Below are positions 43,750-54,269 of a stretch of 64,000 bases of DNA, one piece after another. The position numbers and the translations under genes were made by a program. Position 1 is the stretch's first letter. Every line of letters begins with the position of its first letter. The notes under the pieces were generated by a model. That model was given only the letters and a program-made list of their open reading frames with translations. It was not told the origin of the DNA and made no database searches. Origin of the DNA: Aerococcus suis (GTDB lineage: Bacteria > Bacillota > Bacilli > Lactobacillales > Aerococcaceae); NCBI RefSeq assembly GCF_900176325.1, contig NZ_FWXK01000003.1:1-64000 (forward strand), written 5' to 3'.

Positions 43750-44769
43750 ATGTATTACGTAAAAAATGAACGTAACGGTGAAGAGATTTATGATCCACAA
43801 ACCAATTTAGCGATAGAGTATTATTTACTAAATGAAAAAAAATTAGACGAACCTATTTTATTATTCTATATCAATAAACCATCTATTATTATCGGTAAAA
43901 ACCAAAATACCCGTGCTGAAATTAATCAAGACTATGTAAACGAACATAATGTCGAAGTGGTTCGTCGATTATCAGGTGGTGGGGCTGTTTATCATGATTA
44001 TGGAAATATTTGCTTCTGCTTTATTACAAGTGATGATGATGATTCCTTCCGTAATTTCAAAAAATTTACTTCTCCAGTTATCGAAGCGTTGCATAAAATG
44101 GGGGTAGAAGGCGCCAAATTAGAAGGTCGAAATGACTTATTAATTGACGGTAAAAAATTCTCTGGTAATGCGATGTATAGTAAAAATGGACGTATGACAG
44201 CTCATGGAACGTTAATGTTTGATGTCGATACAGAGGAAACTTTAAATGTATTACGTCCGAAAAAAGAGAAATTAACATCAAAAGGGGTTAAATCCGTTCG
44301 GAGTCGTGTAACGAATATTAAACCTTATATGGATGAAAAATATCAAGATATGACGATTGAAAAATTCCGTGAATACTTACTATTAAATATTTACAATGTA
44401 GATAGTTTAGATGATGTTAAAGAATATCAATTAACTGATGAAGATTGGGAACATATTATTGCTTTCCGTGAAGAATATACAGGAAATTATGACTGGAATT
44501 ATGGTGAAGACCCAGACTATGAATTAGTGCGTGAAGGACGGACTCCAGCCGGTCAAATTGAATTTCATTTTGATATTTCTAAAGGACATATTAAAGACAT
44601 TAAAATTTATGGTGATTTCTTTGGATTAGGAGAAATTAGTGATGTCGAAGATAAATTACGTGGAACAGAGTATACTAAAGAAAGTTTAACGGATACGTTA
44701 AATCAAATTGATTTGAATAAATATTTTGGTGATTTAACGGTTGAACAATTAGTCGATTTAATGTACTAA
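43750..44769 (+). CDS. lplA: Lipoate--protein ligase
   Basis: 339-aa enzyme that attaches scavenged lipoate to 2-oxoacid dehydrogenase E2 or GcvH. RRLSGGGAVYHDYGN (about 75-90) is the lipoyl-AMP binding loop, and GKKFSGNAM carries the catalytic Lys. The C-terminal accessory domain (about 245-339) is present. Single gene with AGAAAGGA ribosome site. Confidence 0.93.
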   Translation: MYYVKNERNGEEIYDPQTNLAIEYYLLNEKKLDEPILLFYINKPSIIIGKNQNTRAEINQDYVNEHNVEVVRRLSGGGAVYHDYGNICFCFITSDDDDSFRNFKKFTSPVIEALHKMGVEGAKLEGRNDLLIDGKKFSGNAMYSKNGRMTAHGTLMFDVDTEETLNVLRPKKEKLTSKGVKSVRSRVTNIKPYMDEKYQDMTIEKFREYLLLNIYNVDSLDDVKEYQLTDEDWEHIIAFREEYTGNYDWNYGEDPDYELVREGRTPAGQIEFHFDISKGHIKDIKIYGDFFGLGEISDVEDKLRGTEYTKESLTDTLNQIDLNKYFGDLTVEQLVDLMY

Positions 44770-44778
44770 TACATCATT

Positions 44779-44816
44779 AAAAGCGGGCTAACCGATTTGG
44801 TTAGCCCGCTTTTTGT
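44779..44816. terminator. Bidirectional terminator between lplA and mecA
   Basis: AAAAGCGGGCTAACC/GGTTAGCCCGCTTTTT, a very stable 15-bp stem. Confidence 0.93.
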
Positions 44817-44820
44817 TTGA

Positions 44821-45519
44821 TTATTTGGTAAAGTATTGGTTAATAATTTTATCAGCATTAGACTCAATTAAACAATCCGCATGTTCTTCTAAGAATGGCA
44901 CGCTATAATTAGCAAAGGTGCTAAATTCAAACATCATGACTAAGTCTTTTAATGCTTCGGTCATATCTTCAGGTGATAAATGATCTGCTTTTAAAGTTAA
45001 GTAGTATTCATTTTTATAGTGATATAGACTCGTTTTAAAAGCTTCAAAAGTAAAGTCTTTAGCGAATTGGACCACATCAGTGAAAGAAGCAAAATGGAAA
45101 GCATATTCTCTCATGTCATCTTTTATAGATCGTTTTTTTTCATCATTTAAACGGTCACTTAATTGACTTAACATATCAGTATCTGAAGAGTCCATTGATC
45201 CTTTAGAAGTACGTTTTTGTCTTTTCTGATCTTCACTAATAATTTTTTCTAAGGCATCAAGATGAAATTCACCATTTTCATCTTGGGCTTTGCTAATATA
45301 TAGGTCAAACCCATTTTTTTTCGGTAAAACTTGGAAAGTAATCGCTTCAGTATCTTTAAATTCATTAGAAACGTCTACTTCTTGTAAAATTGTCATGAAG
45401 AATTTTTCAACTTCTTCTTGATCACTCATTAAATCTAAAAAGGAAATGCCACGTTCAATTAAATCACCTGTTTCGATATAAACACGGATTAAATTTTCGT
45501 TGATATATTCCATTTCCAT
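44821..45519 (-). CDS. mecA: Adaptor protein MecA
   Basis: 232-aa ClpC adaptor. N-terminal substrate-binding domain (MEMEYINENLIRVYIETGDL, about 1-80), charged linker rich in Lys/Ser/Asp (about 95-140), and C-terminal ClpC-binding domain (YAFHFASFTDVVQFAKDF onward). It targets proteins such as ComK/ComX-type regulators for degradation. ATG 45519 lies 7 nt after GGGGTG; GTG 45528 overlaps the site. Confidence 0.93.
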   Translation of the reverse strand: MEMEYINENLIRVYIETGDLIERGISFLDLMSDQEEVEKFFMTILQEVDVSNEFKDTEAITFQVLPKKNGFDLYISKAQDENGEFHLDALEKIISEDQKRQKRTSKGSMDSSDTDMLSQLSDRLNDEKKRSIKDDMREYAFHFASFTDVVQFAKDFTFEAFKTSLYHYKNEYYLTLKADHLSPEDMTEALKDLVMMFEFSTFANYSVPFLEEHADCLIESNADKIINQYFTK

Positions 45520-45747
45520 AGCAGTCACCCCACTTTATTACTCATCTATAGTGTAATAAAAAAATTGATAATAGTAAATAAGAATGATTAGGAATTCCTT
45601 ATGATAACACGTTAAATCAAAAACGTCTAGTAATAGAAATGAATACATATGGACGCCTTAATATTTAGTGGGAAATCAGATATTGCCTCTATCTCCAAGA
45701 TATGCTATATTACCCATAAGAAAGCATTATCATATATGGAGGGCATT

Positions 45748-46479
45748 ATGAGTAAATTAGAGGGAAAAGTAGCAATTATTACTGGTGGAGCAAATGGAAT
45801 GGGGGAGACGCATGCCCGTCTATTTGTATCTGAAGGAGCAAAAGTTGTCATTACGGATATCGATAGTGAAAAGGGTGAAGCCCTAGCAAAAGAGTTAGGA
45901 AATCATGCGATGTTTATTAAACATGATGTTTCTTCTGAAACGGATTGGCAACAAGTTGTAAAGAAAGCTGAAGAGGCTTTTGGACCGATAAGTATTTTAG
46001 TAAATAATGCAGGAGTTTCCACATCATTATCGGTAGAATATTCTAGTTTAGATGATTATCAACAAGTGGTTAATATCAATCAAATTTCGGTTTTCCTAGG
46101 AATGAAATATACAGTCGCTTCTATGAAAAAAGCAGAAAAAGGAAGCATTATTAATATTTCTTCGATTAATGGTTTAAGTGGGGGAGCTATTGGTTATTCT
46201 GATACAAAATTTGCGGTACGAGGAATGACTCGAGCAGCAGCAAGAGAATTAGCGAAGTATCATATTAGAGTGAACAGTGTGCATCCTGGCGTCATAAATA
46301 CGCCAATGGTAAAAAATAATGAGCATTATGATCGTATCCAACAAATGGTCCAAACCTTGCCGTTAGGAAGAATGGCTGAGCCAGAAGAAATCTCACAATT
46401 GGTATTATTCCTAGCATCAGATGATTCAAGCTATTCAACAGGCTCTGAATTTATAGCAGATGGCGGTTTATTGGCTTAA
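45748..46479 (+). CDS. Short-chain dehydrogenase/reductase
   Basis: 243-aa NAD(P)-dependent oxidoreductase of the classical SDR type. Cofactor loop TGGANGMGE (about 12-20), NNAG, catalytic Ser in ISSING, YSDTK active site (Tyr-x-x-x-Lys). The Asp in VITDIDSEKG after the second strand favours NAD(H). The substrate is not predictable; relatives include hydroxysteroid and secondary-alcohol dehydrogenases. ATG 45748 follows GGAGG; the frame is open from 45649 but without a ribosome site. An extended -10 (TGCTATATT) lies at about 45700. Confidence 0.88.
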   Translation: MSKLEGKVAIITGGANGMGETHARLFVSEGAKVVITDIDSEKGEALAKELGNHAMFIKHDVSSETDWQQVVKKAEEAFGPISILVNNAGVSTSLSVEYSSLDDYQQVVNINQISVFLGMKYTVASMKKAEKGSIINISSINGLSGGAIGYSDTKFAVRGMTRAAARELAKYHIRVNSVHPGVINTPMVKNNEHYDRIQQMVQTLPLGRMAEPEEISQLVLFLASDDSSYSTGSEFIADGGLLA

Positions 46480-46505
46480 TTGTGTGACAAAAAAGTACAT
46501 AGAAC

Positions 46506-46542
46506 GACAAAAACGACCGAGATAATTCTCGGTCGTTTTGTC
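46506..46542. terminator. Bidirectional terminator between the SDR gene and spx
   Basis: ACGACCGAGA/TCTCGGTCGT stem extended by A/T pairs on both sides. Confidence 0.92.
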
Positions 46543-46556
46543 TAGCATATCGTTTA

Positions 46557-46952
46557 TTAGCCCATAGCTAATAGGGCTTCTTGAAGTTCGATTGCACGAA
46601 CTTCGCGTGGTAAGAAGCGACGAATCTCGTCTTCGTTATAACCCACTTGAAGGCGTTTTTCATCAGTTAAAATCGGCCGGCGTAATAAGCCAGGATTTTC
46701 TTGAATTAATTTAAACAGCTCATTTAAGCCGACTTCATTAAAATCTATATCTAGATCTTGAAAAGCTTTTGAGCGAGTTGAAATAATTTCTTCCGTGCCA
46801 TCTTCAGTCATACGAAGGATATCCTTAATCTCATCAACTGATAGTGGTTCTTGGAAAATATTCCGTTCACTATAAGCGATATTGTTCTCTTCTAACCATG
46901 CGCGTGCTTTCCGACATGAAGTACAACTTGGAGACGTATATAATTTAATCAT
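46557..46952 (-). CDS. spx: Regulator Spx
   Basis: 131-aa ArsC-fold protein, the exact family length, that binds the RNA polymerase alpha subunit and switches on thiol-stress genes. The redox switch CTSC (Cys10, Cys13) and the RRPIL motif are present. ATG 46952 behind GGAGAG gives the standard start [10 protein letters not shown]. Its proteolytic adaptor SpxH is encoded 4.2 kb away. Confidence 0.95.
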   Translation of the reverse strand: MIKLYTSPSCTSCRKARAWLEENNIAYSERNIFQEPLSVDEIKDILRMTEDGTEEIISTRSKAFQDLDIDFNEVGLNELFKLIQENPGLLRRPILTDEKRLQVGYNEDEIRRFLPREVRAIELQEALLAMG

Positions 46953-47128
46953 TGTATCTCTCCTTCTTGAGTGTCTAGTAGTAACCTTCATATAAAACAT
47001 TATAGCACAATTAGAATCGCAATATAAGCGCTAATTGTTTTAATTTGTGAAATTCGTGAATTCAATTTGTAGATGTTGAAACTACTTGAGGTTTTTATCC
47101 AGTAGCCTTCAGAACTTAAGAGATAGTA

Positions 47129-47137
47129 TGCTATAAT
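47129..47137 (+). promoter_or_regulatory. trpS promoter
   Basis: ATGCTATAAT, extended -10 (TGC), about 25 nt before trpS. No T-box leader precedes the gene. Confidence 0.55.
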
Positions 47138-47149
47138 GAGGAAGCTTAG

Positions 47150-48142
<993 letters not shown>

Positions 48143-48153
48143 TTGATATTTAG

Positions 48154-48184
48154 AGAGGCAAGGAAACTTGTCTCTTTTTTATTT
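48154..48184 (+). terminator. Terminator after trpS
   Basis: AGAGGCAAG/CTTGTCTCT stem with GAAA loop and six T residues. Confidence 0.88.
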
Positions 48185-48212
48185 TCGTATCTATTAATGA
48201 AGGAGAGATACG

Positions 48213-49268
48213 ATGAAACTAGCAAAATTAGCCTCAGAGCAGTGGATTAGTGCTGAAGAATTTAGTCGAAAAAGTTATAAAGAACAAGTCAAGTTAGCTG
48301 TCTACTGTCCAAAATGTCATCAGCCATTACTTTTTAAGCAAGGACCACGAATACGTCCTTATTTTGCCCATAAGCAGTCAAAAACCTCTCAAACGATTTT
48401 TAATAATGAAGGGGAACTTCATCGAAAAAATAAGTTGATAATTGCCGAGTTATTATATCGAAATGGCTATTCTTGTCATGTCGAAGAAAGAATAAAATTG
48501 AGTCAACGTCGTGCTGATATCTATGTTACAGTCGGTAATCAAAAGTTAGCGATTGAATTGCAATATTCGCCTATATCATTGGTAGATTTGACGATGCGAA
48601 CGAAAGATTACTATCAAGCTCAGGTTCCAGTAAGGTGGTTGCTAGGAAGGGCGTCCATCCATTATAAGCCCAACCAACATATTCCTAACATGGCCTTACA
48701 GTTTTTACATTATCATTCTCAATATGGGTTATATGTTCCGTTTTGGTGTGAAAAACGACAATTGGTTTATTTACAATTTATTTCTTATTATCGGCAATGT
48801 ACACTACATGCGTATGTCACTATTGATGAATATTTACAAATTAATGGTCAGCTGATTATTCAGCAACCAATCTTAAAAGGTGAGCTAAATAAAGAAGAGA
48901 TTCCATATACACCACTATTATCGTCAACAAAGCAACAGATGATTACGCGTTATCAACATAATAAACAGCGTCGTTTCATACTTGAAGCGTGTTATATGAA
49001 TAAAATGATATTTGCGCAAGTTGCCTGTCCCTATTTAAGTTTACAAGGACAAAGTATATTTACAATATATAAAGATTGGGAAATTATTGTGCTAGTATTG
49101 ATTGAATTTCAACAGTTGTCCCTGAATGATTTTGAGTATTATTATCAGTTTCTTGTTAACCAATCATATCTTTTACCGTATGGAACATTACAGCCAACGA
49201 TGACACGGACTTGGTTAAGACAATTAATTAGCTACGCATTAGAAATTCAAGATAAATGTGGCAAATAA
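48213..49268 (+). CDS. coiA: Competence protein CoiA-like
   Basis: 351-aa protein of the CoiA family, needed in competent streptococci for recombination of incoming DNA. The N-terminal CPKCHQPLLFKQGPRIRPYFAH is a zinc-ribbon plus the conserved CoiA start, and RADIYV...AIELQYSPI (about 110-130) is a nuclease-like segment. It lies in the spx-coiA-pepF-spxH order known from Bacillus. No SigX/ComX box (TACGAATA) is seen upstream. Confidence 0.88.
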   Translation: MKLAKLASEQWISAEEFSRKSYKEQVKLAVYCPKCHQPLLFKQGPRIRPYFAHKQSKTSQTIFNNEGELHRKNKLIIAELLYRNGYSCHVEERIKLSQRRADIYVTVGNQKLAIELQYSPISLVDLTMRTKDYYQAQVPVRWLLGRASIHYKPNQHIPNMALQFLHYHSQYGLYVPFWCEKRQLVYLQFISYYRQCTLHAYVTIDEYLQINGQLIIQQPILKGELNKEEIPYTPLLSSTKQQMITRYQHNKQRRFILEACYMNKMIFAQVACPYLSLQGQSIFTIYKDWEIIVLVLIEFQQLSLNDFEYYYQFLVNQSYLLPYGTLQPTMTRTWLRQLISYALEIQDKCGK

Positions 49269-49334
49269 ATGAGAGAATTGATGCAATCTTTATTGGATAT
49301 GCTAAAATAGTGTCAAGTATAAGGAGGAATTGTG

Positions 49335-51131
49335 ATGGGAAAAATTATTGAAGCGAAACCAAGAGAAGCTATCGATGAGAAATATCAATGGAAACTTGAT
49401 GCTATTTTTAAAACGGATGATGATTTCCAAGAGGCTCTAGATAAATTTAAACAAAAAATGGACGATGCTGATCAATATATTGGAACCTTAGATCAAGGAC
49501 CAGACCAAGTAATTAAAGCATTGGAAACCATTTTGACAATTAGTCGGGAATTAGAAACATTATATGTATATGCACACTTAAAACATGATCAAAATACGCA
49601 AAATAACTATTATTTAGGTTTGCAAAGTCAAATGCAATCATTAGCTGCTCAAGCAGGGCAAAAAATGGCTTGGTTTGAACCTGAAGTCATTCATCTTGAT
49701 CAAAAGATTTTAGATCAATTATTAGCAGATGAAGAATATGGCCATTTCTTTGAAGAATTATTAGCTACTAAAGACCATGTTCTTGCGCCTGAACAAGAGC
49801 ATTTATTAGCTGGAGCGAGTGAAGTATTTGATAATGCCAGTCAAACGTTTGCTATTTTTAACAACTCTGATTTAAAATTTGGCGAAGTAAAAGATACGGA
49901 TGGACAGCCTATTAAGCTAACTCATGGCACGTATGGGGTATTGTTAGAAAATAAAGACCGTGACGTTCGCGAAAATGCATTTAAAACCTTATATGCGCAA
50001 TATGATAATTATATTAATACCATCGCTCAAATGATGAGTGGGAATATTAAACATCATAATTTTATTGCTAATACCAGACATTACAATAGTGCGAGAGAAG
50101 CTGCTTTAGCTCAAAATAATATTCCAGTTTCAGTATATGATACTTTGGTTGAGACAGTTTCTAAACATACGTCACTACTTCATGAATATGTTGGCTTACG
50201 TAAAGAAATGTTAAATTTAGATACTCTGGAAATGTGGGATATGTATACACCATTAACAGGAGAAGCACCATTATCATTTACTTTTGATGAAGCGAAAGAC
50301 ATTGTTTTCAAAGCATTAGCGCCACTAGGGGAACAATACTTAAACGATTTAAAACAAGCATTCTCTGATGGTTGGATTGATGTTTATGAAAATATCGGTA
50401 AACGTTCTGGTGCTTATTCATCAGGAGCTTATGATACGATGCCTTATGTGTTATTAAACTGGCAAGATTCATTGAATGACTTATATACGTTAGTTCATGA
50501 ATTAGGCCATTCAATGCATTCTTATTACTCACAAAAAAATCAACCATATGTTTATGGAGATTATTCAATTTTTGTGGCTGAAATTGCATCAACGACGAAT
50601 GAAAATCTATTAACCGATTATTTACTAAAAAATGTTCAAGACAAAGATACCCAAATTTATATTTTAAATCATTATTTGGATGGATTTAAAGGAACGATTT
50701 TCCGTCAAACGCAATTTGCTGAGTTTGAACAATTTATGCATGAAGCTGATGCGAAAGGGCAACCATTAAGTGCAGAATTCCTATCTAATGCTTATTATGA
50801 TTTAAATAGAAAATATTATGGTCCTGCTGTTGGAGAAGATCGTACGATTCAATATGAGTGGTCTAGAATTCCTCATTTCTATATGAATTATTATGTTTAT
50901 CAATATGCAACAGGTTTTTCAGCAGCAAATAGTTTAGCAAAACATATTGCTAGTGGAGATACTGAAGCAAGGGATCGTTACTTAACTTTCTTACAATCTG
51001 GATCAAGTGATTATCCAATTGAGGTTATGAAAAAAGCAGGCGTTGATATGACAAATTCAACATATATTGAAGAGGCTATGGATCAATTTACTGAGCGCTT
51101 AGCTGAATTAAAAGACCGTTTAAATCAATAA
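49335..51131 (+). CDS. pepF: Oligoendopeptidase F
   Basis: 598-aa M3 zinc peptidase hydrolysing peptides of roughly 7 to 17 residues in the cytoplasm. Active site LVHELGHSMHSYYS with HExxH near residue 388 and the third ligand Glu in FVAEIASTTNE. N-terminal helical part about 1-200. ATG 49335 lies 7 nt after AAGGAGG; GTG 49332 is the alternative. Extended -10 TGCTAAAAT at about 49300. Second M3 enzyme of the window. Confidence 0.93.
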   Translation: MGKIIEAKPREAIDEKYQWKLDAIFKTDDDFQEALDKFKQKMDDADQYIGTLDQGPDQVIKALETILTISRELETLYVYAHLKHDQNTQNNYYLGLQSQMQSLAAQAGQKMAWFEPEVIHLDQKILDQLLADEEYGHFFEELLATKDHVLAPEQEHLLAGASEVFDNASQTFAIFNNSDLKFGEVKDTDGQPIKLTHGTYGVLLENKDRDVRENAFKTLYAQYDNYINTIAQMMSGNIKHHNFIANTRHYNSAREAALAQNNIPVSVYDTLVETVSKHTSLLHEYVGLRKEMLNLDTLEMWDMYTPLTGEAPLSFTFDEAKDIVFKALAPLGEQYLNDLKQAFSDGWIDVYENIGKRSGAYSSGAYDTMPYVLLNWQDSLNDLYTLVHELGHSMHSYYSQKNQPYVYGDYSIFVAEIASTTNENLLTDYLLKNVQDKDTQIYILNHYLDGFKGTIFRQTQFAEFEQFMHEADAKGQPLSAEFLSNAYYDLNRKYYGPAVGEDRTIQYEWSRIPHFYMNYYVYQYATGFSAANSLAKHIASGDTEARDRYLTFLQSGSSDYPIEVMKKAGVDMTNSTYIEEAMDQFTERLAELKDRLNQ

Positions 51132-51132
51132 C

Positions 51133-51171
51133 AACAAAAAGGTGTGAGTCGATATTGACTCACACCTTTTT
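51133..51171. terminator. Bidirectional terminator between pepF and spxH
   Basis: AAAAAGGTGTGAGTC/GACTCACACCTTTTTT stem with a 6-nt loop. Confidence 0.93.
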
Positions 51172-51182
51172 TAATTAGTAAA

Positions 51183-51881
51183 TTATTTACTTGTTTTCGA
51201 AATACATCGAAGGTTTGCTTTTTGTCTCGGTTGATTATGATAGTCAGTTTTAGACATCTCATACATATGATTGATAACTTTTTCAATATTTTTAGCGGTA
51301 ATATCACGATCAATTTTTAAACCATATTGATAGTTATAATTGTCAAAGATAACCAACGTTGGTGTCGTTTCGATTGACATTTGCTTCGTTAGTTTTTGAT
51401 CATCTTGATAACTACTTAGCGTTAAAGGAGAAGAAATATCTTCTAACCACATATCTAAATCTAGCGTTTGATCTTGCTTAACAATTCGAATAAGTTCATC
51501 TTGTGAGAAAGGATGACCTTTTTTACCAAAATGTTCTTGCATATTCATTAACATACGACGTCCTTTTTTTCGCCCTTGTAACAGTCCAGCTTTAAAAGCC
51601 ATCGCAATTTTATGAGCAGAATAATACATATCATTACGCTCATGTAAGGAATGCGGTTTATTTTCTTTATTTTTTAATGAATTACTAAACACTTGGAAAT
51701 TGTTGCTAGCAATGAAACGAATATAAACTTTTTTATCCGTGTCATGAACAAATTGCATCACTTCACGTTCACAATTTAAACAAGTTTTTCCGATTGGATT
51801 TACAAATAAAAATAACTCGAAAATGTGGTGAGGAGCATCTGACTCAAGTGTTTTATTATTTGTTTGTTTGTTTTGAGCCAA
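51183..51881 (-). CDS. spxH: ClpXP adaptor SpxH (YjbH)
   Basis: 232-aa DsbA-fold cytosolic protein that delivers Spx to ClpXP. The N-terminal thioredoxin-like motif VNPIGKTCLNCERE has CxxC at Cys34 and Cys37. TTPTLVIFD holds the cis-Pro. The start is TTG, 8 nt after AAAGGAG. It is transcribed separately from pepF, toward it. Co-location with spx and mecA suggests one redox-proteolysis circuit. Confidence 0.9.
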   Translation of the reverse strand: MAQNKQTNNKTLESDAPHHIFELFLFVNPIGKTCLNCEREVMQFVHDTDKKVYIRFIASNNFQVFSNSLKNKENKPHSLHERNDMYYSAHKIAMAFKAGLLQGRKKGRRMLMNMQEHFGKKGHPFSQDELIRIVKQDQTLDLDMWLEDISSPLTLSSYQDDQKLTKQMSIETTPTLVIFDNYNYQYGLKIDRDITAKNIEKVINHMYEMSKTDYHNQPRQKANLRCISKTSK

Positions 51882-51981
51882 TACAGCTACTCCTTTCTTC
51901 TTTTCTGGCTACTTTTTATTTGTCGATTTTTAGCGTAGACCATTGTATCATGAATCAAAATTAATATAAAGTTAATATTGA

Positions 51982-52569
51982 TTAAAAAGTATAAAGTGGC
52001 TGATGACGTTTCATCCGTACAATTTTTTGTTTGGAAGCACGTTTAGGTATCTTATAGTAGTCAAGTAATTGTTGGAAGTCAATAGCTCCTTGCTCAACTT
52101 CAGGAACTTCCATTTCTAACTCATAATCTTCAAAATGTTTGAATTGAACATGATCAAGAACAATGAGATTTTTCTGCCATTTTTGTTCATAACGGGTCGT
52201 TTTAAAATGACCAATAATGATTAGGTCATTTAATGCGATATCCTGCTTATTCAAGATATCTTTGAGCTTACCTGCCACGGGAATATGCCCAGTTTCTTTA
52301 ATGATTCGTCCTTGGTCAGTAGTTAATTTTTCGGTTGTTTCTAGTTTGCCATCTCTGTGTGGTTGTTTCATAGTAAGATGGACATAATTATCGGTTATGC
52401 GAACTCTTAAGCCAATTTTTTTATTTTCGAGTTTCCCATCTTTGGTATCAAAATAAATATTTTCTTGTTTTATGGGAGTAAGATCCCGACATCTTAACGC
52501 TTGATAGAGTGTTTGATACTCATCTGGACTTAGCATATTTTTAAATTCGATTTCAAGTGCTTGTGACAT
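51982..52569 (-). CDS. CYTH domain protein (YjbK-like)
   Basis: 195-aa protein with the CYTH signature (LEIEFKNMLSPDEY, LRVRITDNYVHLTMKQP, YELEMEVPE). CYTH enzymes are triphosphate tunnel hydrolases or adenylate-cyclase-like; the Bacillus neighbour YjbK has the same place beside relQ. The specific substrate is unknown, possibly polyphosphate or triphosphate. ATG behind AAAGGAGG; divergent from relQ. Confidence 0.87.
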   Translation of the reverse strand: MSQALEIEFKNMLSPDEYQTLYQALRCRDLTPIKQENIYFDTKDGKLENKKIGLRVRITDNYVHLTMKQPHRDGKLETTEKLTTDQGRIIKETGHIPVAGKLKDILNKQDIALNDLIIIGHFKTTRYEQKWQKNLIVLDHVQFKHFEDYELEMEVPEVEQGAIDFQQLLDYYKIPKRASKQKIVRMKRHQPLYTF

Positions 52570-52607
52570 CGTACTTTCCTCCTTTAAAAAAACATTTCAC
52601 AAATACT

Positions 52608-52636
52608 ATTTTAAAAATAAAAAAAAGAGATTGCAA
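52608..52636 (-). promoter_or_regulatory. Promoter of the CYTH gene
   Basis: Minus strand TTGCAA, 17 bp, TAAAAT, about 38 nt before the ATG. Confidence 0.65.
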
Positions 52637-52717
52637 TTATTTTGATCCTTTACACAAATATCTTAAATTTTGCTAACATAAATACGATATGAACTTTATG
52701 AGATTGGCAAGATATTT

Positions 52718-52745
52718 TTGAAATCGTTTTGGAAGATGGTAAAAT
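52718..52745 (+). promoter_or_regulatory. relQ operon promoter
   Basis: TTGAAA, 16 bp, TAAAAT with extended TGG, about 58 nt before the GTG start. Confidence 0.6.
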
Positions 52746-52803
52746 ATAACGGATGTCTTTAGAGGTTAAGAAATAGGAATTGGGTAGATACGGAGGCTAA
52801 ATT

Positions 52804-53424
52804 GTGACGATCGAATGGGAAGAAATGCTAGCCCCTTATAATCAAGCGGTAGAAGAATTAAAAGTAAAGTTAAAAGGAATTCGTCGAGAATACACAAGAA
52901 AAAATATACATTCCCCCATTGAATTTGTGACTGGACGGGTAAAGACACCAGAGAGTATTGCTGAAAAAGTTCGTGTTCGTCATTTAGATAAAAATCATTT
53001 GGAAACAGAAGTTCAGGATATTGGCGGTCTACGGGTAATGTGTCAATTTGTTGAAGATATATATGATGTGGTTCAATTGTTAAGAGAACGTCAAGACTTT
53101 GAAATTGTAACGGAACGAGATTATATACTTAATAAAAAGGCAAGTGGGTACCGATCTTATCATGTCGTTATTAGCTATCCAGTAGAAAAAATTGATGGGA
53201 TTCAACATGTTCTACTTGAGATTCAAATTCGAACGTTAGCGATGAATTTTTGGGCAACTATTGAGCATTCATTGAATTATAAGTATGCGGGAGACTATCC
53301 TAAAACGTTGCATCGACGGCTGGAACGTGCTGCAGAGGCAGCCTTTCAGTTAGACAAAGAGATGTCTGAAATTAGAGAAGACATTCAAATTGCACAGGAT
53401 TATTTTAAAACTAATAAAGGATAG
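52804..53424 (+). CDS. relQ: Small alarmone synthetase RelQ (YjbM/SasB)
   Basis: 206-aa GTP pyrophosphokinase that makes (p)ppGpp; small type lacking the hydrolase and regulatory domains of RelA. VTGRVKTPESIAEKV, QDIGGLRVMCQFVEDIYDV and ASGYRSYHVVI (synthetase core and G-loop) are intact, as is EIQIRTLAMNFWATIEH. GTG start with GGAGG upstream. The first gene of relQ-nadK-rluD-type, the Bacillus yjbM-yjbN-yjbO order. Confidence 0.95.
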   Translation: MTIEWEEMLAPYNQAVEELKVKLKGIRREYTRKNIHSPIEFVTGRVKTPESIAEKVRVRHLDKNHLETEVQDIGGLRVMCQFVEDIYDVVQLLRERQDFEIVTERDYILNKKASGYRSYHVVISYPVEKIDGIQHVLLEIQIRTLAMNFWATIEHSLNYKYAGDYPKTLHRRLERAAEAAFQLDKEMSEIREDIQIAQDYFKTNKG

Positions 53425-53438
53425 CAAGGAGGTAAGTT

Positions 53439-54248
53439 ATGAAAGCAGCAATTATTACTAGTACCCATAAACCCTCTCAACAAGTAAAAAAAAGAATCCA
53501 AGCAGCGTGTCAAAGTCAAGGTTTAACCATAGATGATCAGTCTCCTGATATGGTGATTTCTGTTGGCGGGGACGGCACATTATTACAAGCTTTTCATCGT
53601 TATGAAGACCAACTAGATCATATTCGCTTTGTAGGAATCCATACGGGACATTTAGGATTTTATACGGATTGGATTGTTGAAGAATTAGATGATTTCTTAC
53701 TAGCTTTACGAGAAGAGCAAACGAATGAAGCGTTTGATAGTATTTCCTATCCTTTATTAGAAGTTAACGTTAAATTAAAAGACGGATCAAAACAGCACCA
53801 TATTGCGCTAAATGAAGCAGCTTTACGGCGGTACGAAGGTACGATGACTACTGAAGTTTACATTAAAGATCGTCTATTTGAGCTGTTTAAAGGGGATGGA
53901 TTATGTATTTCTACTCCAACAGGATCAACGGGGCTAAACAAGTCATTAGGTGGTGCAGTGATTCATCCACGACTTGATGCGATTCAACTAACTGAAATTG
54001 CTTCACTCAATAATCGTGTCTATCGGACATTGAGTAGCTCGATGTTAATACCAGCTGATGAGTATATCCGTTTATATCCGCAAACAGACGAAATGAGTGG
54101 TGTGATGTTAGCAGTTGATCAGGAAACATATCCAGGAGAAGAAATTGTGGAAATTCAATTTCAAGTAGCCAAAGAACGCGTTCATTTTGCTCGCTATCGG
54201 CATACTCACTTTTGGAATCGTGTCAAAAATAGTTTTATTGGTGGATAA
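53439..54248 (+). CDS. nadK: NAD kinase
   Basis: 269-aa kinase making NADP from NAD. GGDGTLLQAFHRY (43-55) with the catalytic Asp45, and TPTGSTGLNKSLGGA in the second half. AGGAGG ribosome site, 14 nt after relQ. Confidence 0.96.
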   Translation: MKAAIITSTHKPSQQVKKRIQAACQSQGLTIDDQSPDMVISVGGDGTLLQAFHRYEDQLDHIRFVGIHTGHLGFYTDWIVEELDDFLLALREEQTNEAFDSISYPLLEVNVKLKDGSKQHHIALNEAALRRYEGTMTTEVYIKDRLFELFKGDGLCISTPTGSTGLNKSLGGAVIHPRLDAIQLTEIASLNNRVYRTLSSSMLIPADEYIRLYPQTDEMSGVMLAVDQETYPGEEIVEIQFQVAKERVHFARYRHTHFWNRVKNSFIGG

Positions 54249-54269
54249 TGAAATTTAGGAGCAATAAAG

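Noticed and set aside
48143-48212. Possible SigX/ComX (cin) box before coiA.
   Set aside because: No TACGAATA or close variant is present; only a terminator and an AT-rich ribosome-site region.
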